From: Nitrospirota bacterium | GTDB taxonomy: Bacteria > Nitrospirota > JAOUDF01 | NCBI GenBank assembly: GCA_029859385.1 | Contig: JAOUDF010000080.1 | Location: 1 to 10,190 of the forward strand | Reading direction: 5' to 3' | Length of the DNA: 10,190 nucleotides | Made by a program: the position numbers and the translations under genes | Notes under the pieces: generated by a model | The model's database searches: none | What the model was told of the DNA's origin: nothing | The model's input: the letters and a program-made list of their open reading frames with translations, nothing else | Shown here: positions 1 to 5,804 of the stretch, in pieces | Layout: every line of letters begins with the position of its first letter | How positions within the stretch are numbered: the stretch's first letter is position 1

Positions 1-559
1 ACTGAGGGGTAACCCCTCCCACAACCTTGGGGGTGTTCTTCGTCTGATAGACCGGGTTCCCCGGGTCAACCCTCTCGGGCGAGAAGGCCAGGTGAATGTC
101 CTTCCCCACCTTGAACCCCTTGGCCTCAAACAGGGGAAGGAGGACCTCATCGGTCGTTCCGGGATAGGTGGTACTCTCAAGGATGATAAGCTGTCCCTTG
201 TGGAGATATTTTGCGATCTCCTCGGCAGCGGCGGCCACATAGGAGATATCGGGGTCCTTGGTCTTTCTGAGGGGAGTCGGGACGCAGATGTTTACCGTGT
301 CCGCCTTTTTCAGGATGCTGAAGTCAGTGGTGGCGCTGAGCAATCCTTTCTTTACCAGGTGGGCGACTTCCTCGGTCGGAACATCGGGGATATAGGATTT
401 CCCCTTGTTGATAGCATCGACCTTTCCCTTATCAAGGTCGATCCCCACCACCTTGAGACCGACTTTTGCCAGTTCCACCGCCAGGGGGAGCCCGACATAA
501 CCACACCCTATGATTGCACTGAGAGATTCCTTCTTTTTAATGCGCTCCGCTAGCGACAT
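1..559 (-). CDS. wbpA: UDP-N-acetylglucosamine 6-dehydrogenase (WbpA-type nucleotide-sugar dehydrogenase), 5' part; C-terminus outside window
   Basis: The first 186 codons of a nucleotide-sugar dehydrogenase read without interruption from an ATG at 559 to the left edge. This family oxidises C6 of a UDP-sugar to a uronic acid with two NAD+, giving cytoplasmic precursors for surface glycans. Visible are the NAD-binding loop GCGYVGLP (residues 18-25), an acidic residue after strand 2 (D41), VPTP at 93-96, ESTTYPGTT at 128-136 and FSPERVDPGNP at 159-169. The SPERVDPG form favours the WbpA/TviB branch (UDP-GlcNAc) over UDP-glucose dehydrogenase, but the substrate is inferred. The catalytic cysteine, expected near residue 260, lies outside. 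The start overlaps the end of yvcK by 23 bp. A GGAGG four bases before the ATG lies within yvcK, so translation is probably coupled. Confidence 0.9.
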   Translation of the reverse strand, partial: MSLAERIKKKESLSAIIGCGYVGLPLAVELAKVGLKVVGIDLDKGKVDAINKGKSYIPDVPTEEVAHLVKKGLLSATTDFSILKKADTVNICVPTPLRKTKDPDISYVAAAAEEIAKYLHKGQLIILESTTYPGTTDEVLLPLFEAKGFKVGKDIHLAFSPERVDPGNPVYQTKNTPKVVGGVTPQ

Positions 560-1613
560 CGTTCCTCCGTCCATTAGTTATATTACGGGAATATCCTGTT
601 GACGAATGGGCCAGTTCCAGAATAGCGCCGCCAAGCTTGCCCGCATCGTGGAACGACACCTTTTTTTTACCCTCAATCTCTTCTATTTCCACCTCGCCCA
701 CCAGTGATCGACCCATGATGCGACAGCCGGGGATTTGTGGTAAATCACTTTCTCCGGGAAGCACTTGGACCGCACCCTCGCGCTCATAAGCGGCAAGGGC
801 TTTTTCATGCAGTTTCTCCGTATTCACCAGCACCCAGTCAGGAACGACCCGGCCAAGCCGCACCAGTTCCGCCAGATGTGCCTTTACCCCAAACCCGTCG
901 GTCTCCCCCGCCTCGGTCATGATGTTACACACATAGACCTTGATTGCAGTGGATTGAGAGATCGCCTCTGAGACACCCTCGACCAGGAGGTTGGGCAAGA
1001 GGCTTGAATAGAGGCTTCCGGGACCGATCACTATCATATGAGCTTTTTTTATCGCTTGCAAGCATTCGTCCAGGGCCTTCACCGTCGACTCCCCTTCTCT
1101 CTTCGGAGCCAGGAAAAGCGAATCTATCTCGGTACCGCAGGAGCGTTTGCGGATATCACTTTCTCCGCTGATAACCCTGCCGTCGGTGAGACGGGCACAA
1201 AGCGTAGCGGAATGAAGCGTCGACGGAAGAATCGTCCCCTTGACCGCAAGGACCTTGCCGGCCTCATAGACAGCCTTCCTGAAATCGCCATTATTCATAT
1301 GGGTGAGGGCGGTAAGCAGAAGGTTGCCGACGCTGTGGCCACCCAGGGAGCCGTTGCCTTCAAACCGGTGGCTGAAGAGGCGGGAGAGCAGTTGGTCTTC
1401 ATCGGAGAGGGCAACGAGGCAGTTTCTGATGTCACCCGGCGGCAGGATACCGTATTCCTCGACGATCTTCCCGGAAGAACCGCCATCGTCAAACATGGTA
1501 ATGATGGCAGTGATTCGCGAGAGGTCGACAGGGGAACTTTTTGCTGCCGCCTTGAGGCCGCGCAGGAGCACGGCCATACCCGTGCCGCCGCCAATGCAAA
1601 CGATGTTAATCAT
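537..1613 (-). CDS. yvcK: YvcK/CofD-like protein (gluconeogenesis factor, UDP-sugar binding)
   Basis: A complete 358-residue member of the YvcK (UPF0052) branch of the CofD fold. The signature motifs are present: GGGTG (8-12), DDGGSSG (42-48), LPPGD (57-61), HSVGN (93-97), GPGSLYSSLLPNLL (197-210) and NIMTEAGETDGF (230-241). In Bacillus and Listeria, YvcK proteins are needed for normal growth and cell shape on gluconeogenic carbon sources, and they bind UDP-sugars such as UDP-GlcNAc. No enzymatic reaction is established. Here the gene sits between a polysaccharide ATPase and a UDP-GlcNAc-type dehydrogenase, which fits a role in sensing or partitioning UDP-sugars (inference). Its ATG overlaps the ATPase stop by 8 bp and only a weak ribosome site precedes it, so reinitiation is likely. 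The core ends near residue 335. The remaining ~23 residues look like a non-conserved tail, and the codons at its end also hold the wbpA ribosome site and start. Confidence 0.93.
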   Translation of the reverse strand: MINIVCIGGGTGMAVLLRGLKAAAKSSPVDLSRITAIITMFDDGGSSGKIVEEYGILPPGDIRNCLVALSDEDQLLSRLFSHRFEGNGSLGGHSVGNLLLTALTHMNNGDFRKAVYEAGKVLAVKGTILPSTLHSATLCARLTDGRVISGESDIRKRSCGTEIDSLFLAPKREGESTVKALDECLQAIKKAHMIVIGPGSLYSSLLPNLLVEGVSEAISQSTAIKVYVCNIMTEAGETDGFGVKAHLAELVRLGRVVPDWVLVNTEKLHEKALAAYEREGAVQVLPGESDLPQIPGCRIMGRSLVGEVEIEEIEGKKKVSFHDAGKLGGAILELAHSSTGYSRNITNGRRNDVASGAH

Positions 1614-3477
1614 GAAGTCCCGTTACTTCCGTGTTCATCCATTCTTCGAGAAAGAGCCTCGACTGATCATGCACCTTTTTAACACAAAATGTCAGCTCGT
1701 CAAGATATTGCTGAAACATGAGGCCGAAAAGCCTCTCGTTCATCTCTTTCGCATCGGGCTTGGTCATGACGTAATCCACACCCGTCATCATAGCCTCTCG
1801 ACGAAGGGAGTAATAGGGATAGGCAGTCGCAATCATCTTGCGGACGGCAGGAAACTCTTCATTAAGGACTCGCACAATTCCGCGGTAGTCCAGTCTGCCT
1901 CCCAGGTCGTTACCCGACTCCATGGCATCGATCACCACCAGGGGACAGGCGCCATTGCCCCGATCTCTCCGTAACACATCAAGAAGCTCCTCCCCGCCGG
2001 CATACCCTTTGACCGCTAGGCCGCGGACCGTCATGCCATCGATAGACGCATTACGCACCTTTTCATCGCGCTCCAGCAGATACACCTGAAGCTCCATCCC
2101 GGGTATTGGACCGGCAGGCCGTGAAGACGACTCCGCCGTCTCTCTCTGTTTTGCCGTAAATGCCTCTTCCCGCCTGGTCAGATCATCGGCCAGCGAAAAG
2201 AGTCGGACGCGCTCCTTTTCAAGGGACTCCTCACGCCTGGCCAGAGACTCCTCTCTTCCGCCCAGCAATGACTCCGATTCCCGTAACGATTTTTCTCTCT
2301 CTTCAACAGACTTTTCCCGTTCAAGGAGGGCTGACTCGGTGCCCCGCAGGGCATTCTCTTTTTCTTCATTCCGGCAAATCGCCTCATCCATCCGGCCCCG
2401 CTCTTCATCAAGTTGCTGCCGAAGGGTTTCCAGACGCACCCGTTCAGCGGCAACTGTCTCCCGCGCCGTCTTTAATTCTTCATCTGCCTCGCCAGCCGTC
2501 TGGCTTTTCTTATTCGGCCGCTCTGTAAGCTTTGAGTCCAACTCACGATTACGCTGGTCAATGTTTTCAAGACGAGACGTCAGTTCAGTAAGACGCTTCT
2601 TGAGTTCCTGCATCTCGGCGGTTTCACCGGCACGCTCCAACTCGTCGACGGCAGGAATCTCTTCACCGTATTCCATCTCTCCGAGGTCGTTTACCGTCTC
2701 CTTCACCATGGCCAGGGTTATAGTTCGCTGCTCCGCAACGTATCCTGCCAGCAGAGCGCCGTCACAGACCACATTGACCAGTCTCGGGACGCCTCTGGAA
2801 AAGGTAAATATTTCATCAATAGCGTCAGGTTCAAAATTTACCGGTTCGGTTGGTTCCGCCAGGTGGAGCCGATGGTTGATATACCCTTCTACCTCCTGAC
2901 GGTTGAGAGGAGGGAGGTGATAGCTCACCGTTATCCGCTGCCGAAGCTGCTCCAGCTCCGGGCGGTTCAGTTTCTCCCGGAGCTTGGGCTGACCGACGAA
3001 AATGATCTGCAGAAGCTTGCTCTTGTCGGTCTCAAGGTTGGAAAGCATCCTGATTTCTTCAAGAAGCGGGATGGAGAGGTTCTGGGCCTCGTCAATGATA
3101 AGGACGGCATGTCTCTTCCTGGCATACTGGGTTACAAGGAAGTCGTTGAGGGTATCAAGCAATTGTGTTTTGCTCTTCTTCTCGTAGTCGAGTTCGAATT
3201 CGCGGAGCACCATCTCGAGGAACTGGTGGCTGGTAACAAGGGTGTTGTAAATGCGTGCAACCACCATTTCCTTCGTCAGGTTTTGCATGAGGACCCTGAT
3301 GAGGGTAGTCTTGCCGGCTCCTATCTCACCGGTGATGGCGACAAATCCGCTGCGGTCCTCGATGCCATAAGTCAGGTAAGCGAGGGCTTTCTTGTGGGCA
3401 TTACTCAGATAGAGGAACTCGGGGTCGGGGGTAAGCTGAAACGGCTTCACCCGAAAACCGTAAAAATCGTTATACAC
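1606..3477 (-). CDS. ExeA/GspA-like AAA ATPase with coiled coil and C-terminal receiver-like domain (PEP-CTERM/EPS-locus type)
   Basis: 623 residues from a GTG at 3477. Residues 1 to ~265 form an ExeA-type AAA ATPase: the family's N-terminal pattern FYGFRVKPFQLTPDP (5-19), Walker A GEIGAGKTT (50-58, K56), Walker B VLIIDEAQ (125-132, D129 E130), FVGQP (160-164) and QLRQR (177-181). Short relatives occur in exosortase/PEP-CTERM polysaccharide loci, where they are thought to power export or assembly. Residues ~275-450 are a highly charged coiled coil that includes nine uninterrupted heptads (386-448). Residues ~461-590 look like a response-regulator receiver: hydrophobic strand then ERDE (469-472), D517 in LVVIDAM, T551 in IATAY and K573 in MTKP. 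Arg470 replaces one metal-binding acid, so it may be a pseudo-receiver. There is no signal peptide or membrane segment. The ATPase assignment is firm; the receiver is probable; the cellular role is inferred from context. Confidence 0.88.
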   Translation of the reverse strand: MYNDFYGFRVKPFQLTPDPEFLYLSNAHKKALAYLTYGIEDRSGFVAITGEIGAGKTTLIRVLMQNLTKEMVVARIYNTLVTSHQFLEMVLREFELDYEKKSKTQLLDTLNDFLVTQYARKRHAVLIIDEAQNLSIPLLEEIRMLSNLETDKSKLLQIIFVGQPKLREKLNRPELEQLRQRITVSYHLPPLNRQEVEGYINHRLHLAEPTEPVNFEPDAIDEIFTFSRGVPRLVNVVCDGALLAGYVAEQRTITLAMVKETVNDLGEMEYGEEIPAVDELERAGETAEMQELKKRLTELTSRLENIDQRNRELDSKLTERPNKKSQTAGEADEELKTARETVAAERVRLETLRQQLDEERGRMDEAICRNEEKENALRGTESALLEREKSVEEREKSLRESESLLGGREESLARREESLEKERVRLFSLADDLTRREEAFTAKQRETAESSSRPAGPIPGMELQVYLLERDEKVRNASIDGMTVRGLAVKGYAGGEELLDVLRRDRGNGACPLVVIDAMESGNDLGGRLDYRGIVRVLNEEFPAVRKMIATAYPYYSLRREAMMTGVDYVMTKPDAKEMNERLFGLMFQQYLDELTFCVKKVHDQSRLFLEEWMNTEVTGLHD

Positions 3478-3482
3478 TACAT

Positions 3483-3487
3483 CCTCC
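3483..3487 (-). promoter_or_regulatory. Ribosome binding site that decides the ATPase start
   Basis: A perfect GGAGG on the minus strand lies five bases before the GTG at 3475-3477. It overlaps the first bases of a longer reading that would begin with another GTG at 3489, which has no purine-rich site at a usable distance. Starting at 3477 gives the N-terminus MYNDFYGF, which matches the usual start of ExeA-family ATPases. Confidence 0.75.
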
Positions 3488-3628
3488 ACTCAGAGTGAAT
3501 CTGTTACCGGGAATTCATTGGCTACAGGTGAGCTATACATCATTGCTTCCGAATGGCACAAGAATACCACGAGACAGAGATATCATCGACAACAAAACAT
3601 TGAGACTTTAAGGGAAGAGACGGTATAC

Positions 3629-3655
3629 CGCAGGGATCCTGTTTCGATCCCTGCG
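3629..3655 (-). terminator. Strong hairpin 18 bases after the transferase stop (terminator or RNA-stabilising stem)
   Basis: A perfect 10-bp stem (CGCAGGGATC at 3629-3638 pairing with GATCCCTGCG at 3646-3655) with a 7-base loop. On the minus strand it comes right after the glycosylphosphotransferase gene, a typical terminator position, but no U-tract follows it. It may instead be a weak or Rho-aided terminator, or a 3' stabilising stem that lowers expression of the downstream ATPase-yvcK-wbpA genes relative to the transferase. Confidence 0.5.
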
Positions 3656-3673
3656 ATCAGTATCGTTTTACGG

Positions 3674-5068
3674 CTAGCGGGCGCCTTTGCCGAAGAGGAC
3701 GACCTTCACCGTATCGAAGATGACCAGGGCATCGAGGAAAATCGACATGTTCTTGATGTAGTAGAGGTCGTACTGAAGCTTCTCGAGGGCGTCTTCCACC
3801 GTAGCGCCGTACTGGTAGCGGACTTGCGCCCAACCGGTAAGCCCCGGCTTCACGGTATGGCGCTGAGAGTAATAAGGGATTTTTTCCTGAAGCTGGGATA
3901 CGAAATGAGGACGCTCAGGGCGCGGGCCTATAAAGCTCATCTCCCCCTTGAGGATGTTAAAGAGCTGCGGCAGTTCGTCGATCCTCGTCTTGCGGATAAA
4001 CCTTCCCACACGAGTCACTCGGGCGTCCCCCTGCCCGGCCCATACCGGCCCCGATTCCTTTTCAGCATCTACACTCATTGACCTGAATTTGACCAGCGTA
4101 AAGACCTTGCCATGCTCACCGACCCGCTCCTGCCTGAACAACGCGGGCCCTCTGGATTCGGTCTTAATCAGGAGAGTCGTTATCATCATGATCGGTGCGG
4201 AAAAGACCAGCAGAAGCAATGAGAGTAGAATATCCGATGCGCGCTTCACCAGCTGGGTAAGTTCCGTTCTCCTGAAGCCGTCACAGAATATAAGCCAGCT
4301 CGGCCTCAGGTCGCGGATAAGTATCTTGCCGGTCATCTTCTCATAGAAGGACGGCATGTCATATATCTCCACGCCCCTCATTTTACAATCCAGGATAGCA
4401 CGGAGAGGGAAGGCTCCCCGGCGATCGCTGAGGGCGACAATAATCTTGTCCACTTTCTGCCTCTGCACAATATTCAGAAGGTCCTTCTTGCCGCCCAGTA
4501 TCTTTTCCTGTTTTACCGCAATCGGCTCAAATTCTTCTCCTTCGCTGATAAAACCGACCAGTTCACACCCAAGAGTATTGTCCATCTGTATCAGATCAGC
4601 CACCATGGCCGCACTGGAACCAGCGCCAAGAACCGCTACTCTGGACTGAACCCTCAGTGACTTCTGCGACATGGTCAGAGAGATTCTCCAGAAGAACAGA
4701 AGAAGTACGGAGAGACCCAGGGCTATAACGAAGACACCACGACCCATGGCAAGGGATGGAACAAAATAATAGATGGAGGTAAGGCTGATCGCAAAGACAA
4801 GAAACGCAATGACCATTCGCCGAAACAGCTGAGATAACCGTAATCGGGCTTCAAACTGATAGAGATCGAGAAGGAAGATGGAAAACTGACCCACGGCCAC
4901 AAAGGCTAGAGCATTCAACCACCCGAAATCCGCCGAACCAGTATCGCCGCCAAACCCGTAAAATCTCAGGTAGAACCCCATGTAGGCAGACCAGAACAGC
5001 AGGAAAAAATCCACGGAAAACGCAAGGACAGTATTGATCGAAATGTAATGCTTAAACAAGCGTAACAT
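3674..5068 (-). CDS. Exopolysaccharide polyprenyl glycosylphosphotransferase (EpsB/WbaP family, PEP-CTERM-associated type)
   Basis: A complete 464-residue integral membrane enzyme that transfers a sugar-1-phosphate from a nucleotide sugar to undecaprenyl phosphate on the cytoplasmic face, starting repeat-unit synthesis. Four N-terminal hydrophobic segments (about 13-35, 52-70, 86-104, 111-128) are followed by a Rossmann-like domain with VLGAGSSA (146-153). A membrane re-entrant helix (~278-300) then leads into the catalytic domain: KFRSM (327-331), the DE dyad in RIDELPQLFN (D364 E365), MSFIGPRPERP (377-387) and KPGLTGWAQVRY (407-418). Length and layout match the long bacterial family (TIGR03025), and probably the PEP-CTERM-linked subfamily TIGR03013, from memory. 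GAGGGG lies six bases before the ATG. The first 17 bp overlap the PocR gene, so the two are probably co-translated. The sugar donor cannot be read from sequence. Confidence 0.93.
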   Translation of the reverse strand: MLRLFKHYISINTVLAFSVDFFLLFWSAYMGFYLRFYGFGGDTGSADFGWLNALAFVAVGQFSIFLLDLYQFEARLRLSQLFRRMVIAFLVFAISLTSIYYFVPSLAMGRGVFVIALGLSVLLLFFWRISLTMSQKSLRVQSRVAVLGAGSSAAMVADLIQMDNTLGCELVGFISEGEEFEPIAVKQEKILGGKKDLLNIVQRQKVDKIIVALSDRRGAFPLRAILDCKMRGVEIYDMPSFYEKMTGKILIRDLRPSWLIFCDGFRRTELTQLVKRASDILLSLLLLVFSAPIMMITTLLIKTESRGPALFRQERVGEHGKVFTLVKFRSMSVDAEKESGPVWAGQGDARVTRVGRFIRKTRIDELPQLFNILKGEMSFIGPRPERPHFVSQLQEKIPYYSQRHTVKPGLTGWAQVRYQYGATVEDALEKLQYDLYYIKNMSIFLDALVIFDTVKVVLFGKGAR

Positions 5069-5567
5069 CTTCTACCCCTTCCTCTTCAAGTTCTCTCTGT
5101 TCCCGAAACAACGATTCCAGCACCGCTTCGAGCAGTGCCTTGGTCGCCACAAGATTCTCCAACGAATCTATCCGCACGTCACCCATGGCCTGAATCACTC
5201 TGTAGGGCTCAAGACCATATTTCTCGGCAAGCCTTATACACTCCTCCCTGTCCACCATCCTGGCCAGGATTTTTCCCCCAACAATCCGCACCAGTTCTCC
5301 ACTGCCGTTAACAGGCACAGTCATAGCAAAGAATGACAGTCCCCCATGGCAGGTAACTATACCATCTTCACGCGCCAGCAAATTAAGCCCGCATGTCTCG
5401 CTGCATTTATCGGCAGCTTCCGAACACCCCTTTAGAACCCTGCAGATGTCTCTCTCGTTCTGCTCCTCCGGAGGGTACACCCCAAATATATCACCGAGGT
5501 AATACCCTGTGACGGTAGCGAGACATTTTTTTATGTAATTCCATTTTTCAATTGATATCTGTTTCAT
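5052..5567 (-). CDS. Stand-alone PocR-type ligand-sensing domain protein
   Basis: 171 residues from the ATG at 5567 (174 from an ATG at 5576). It resembles the PocR sensory domain, named for the Salmonella propanediol regulator and common in front of kinases and regulators of anaerobic bacteria. It shows the family's cysteine pattern and core: C42, C55, C59, then TCHGGLSFFAMTVPV (C73 H74) and RIVGGKIL, followed by a helical tail (residues ~108-155) typical of such domains. No DNA-binding, kinase or other output domain is fused to it, and there is no signal peptide or membrane segment, so it is probably a cytoplasmic sensor acting through a partner. The 17-bp overlap with the glycosylphosphotransferase makes that enzyme the obvious candidate (inference). 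Neither ATG has a clear ribosome site. The lower one is chosen because the predicted sigma-54 start falls between them. The ligand is unknown. Confidence 0.75.
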   Translation of the reverse strand: MKQISIEKWNYIKKCLATVTGYYLGDIFGVYPPEEQNERDICRVLKGCSEAADKCSETCGLNLLAREDGIVTCHGGLSFFAMTVPVNGSGELVRIVGGKILARMVDREECIRLAEKYGLEPYRVIQAMGDVRIDSLENLVATKALLEAVLESLFREQRELEEEGVEDVTLV

Positions 5568-5582
5568 GGCAGCCATAATTTA

Positions 5583-5596
5583 GCAAATGGCGTGCC
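5583..5596 (-). promoter_or_regulatory. Sigma-54 (RpoN) -24/-12 promoter for the PocR-transferase genes
   Basis: The minus strand reads AGGCACGCCATTTGCT from 5597 to 5582. Against the sigma-54 consensus TGGCACG-N4-TTGCW this differs only at the first base. The key GG (5596-5595) and GC (5584-5583) are exactly ten bases apart. With C5583 as -12, transcription would start near 5571. That is inside the codons between the two candidate ATGs of the PocR gene, leaving a leader of only about four bases before the ATG at 5567. Confidence 0.7.
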
Positions 5597-5615
5597 TTAA
5601 CAAAACAGCCTTACA

Positions 5616-5628
5616 AATCATATCGTTA
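5616..5628 (+). promoter_or_regulatory. IHF-like binding site
   Basis: AATCATATCGTTA matches the IHF consensus WATCAANNNNTTR at eight of nine defined positions. It lies about 45-57 bases upstream of the predicted sigma-54 start, between the -24 element and the upstream palindrome, where IHF commonly bends DNA to bring an activator to the polymerase. A single weak-consensus match can occur by chance. Confidence 0.35.
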
Positions 5629-5681
5629 CGACTAACCCTTCCCTTGAGTCTGCGCTCTTACGCCCCATTCGTTCCCGGCCA

Positions 5682-5698
5682 TGTGCCATTTTGGCACA
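5682..5698. promoter_or_regulatory. 17-bp perfect palindrome, candidate activator binding site
   Basis: TGTGCCA-TTT-TGGCACA: two 7-base arms and a 3-base centre. The centre lies about 119 bp upstream of the predicted sigma-54 start, a usual distance for an enhancer-binding-protein site. No T-run follows on either strand, which argues against a terminator. The regulator is not identified; the PrsR-type activators of PEP-CTERM loci are one candidate (inference). Confidence 0.5.
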
Positions 5699-5804
5699 AC
5701 TTGACGGCATCAACATGATTCAGCGCAGTATGCCCGCTTCACGTTGTCTGTGACTACGATAACAGTGACGGATTACTCGATGGGAAGACGAGGAAAGAAT
5801 GATT

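Larger units (their letters stand above)
3478..3673. other. 196-bp gap between transferase and ATPase genes
   Basis: No gene was found here. On the minus strand the gap holds a strong hairpin close to the transferase stop (3629-3655), then an AT-richer stretch. It also has an eight-base TGGCACAA (plus strand, 3554-3561) that equals one half of the palindrome found upstream of the PocR gene. No sigma-54 -24/-12 element was found in this gap. A possible extended -10 (TGGTATTCT on the minus strand, just before the half-site) has no good -35, so promoter activity is uncertain. Confidence 0.6.
5577..5804. other. 228-bp regulatory gap between argB and the polysaccharide genes
   Basis: No gene was found here. 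Its left half holds a sigma-54 type promoter and an IHF-like site, and its middle a perfect palindrome (separate entries). Nearer argB there is a direct repeat of GTGAC (5750-5754 and 5765-5769) of doubtful meaning. No hairpin with a U-tract follows argB, so how the housekeeping transcript ends is unclear. Confidence 0.7.

Noticed and set aside
92..553. 153-residue open frame on the plus strand at the left edge
   Set aside because: It is the antisense of the wbpA 5' part, which carries clear dehydrogenase motifs on the minus strand.
661..668. A-AAA-AAG slippery run in yvcK as a programmed frameshift site
   Set aside because: The zero frame continues into the conserved YvcK C-terminus (FHDAGKLGGAILEL). 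The -1 frame stops after about 25 unrelated codons and no downstream stem was evident. A sequencing error is also unlikely because the frame fits the family on both sides.
3478..3489. GTG at 3489 as the ATPase start
   Set aside because: Its codons overlap the GGAGG that serves the GTG at 3477, it has no ribosome site of its own, and the four extra residues do not fit the family N-terminus.
5682..5698. Palindrome as an argB terminator
   Set aside because: The stem is only seven pairs with a three-base loop and no T-run follows on either strand. It also lies over 100 bp after the argB stop.
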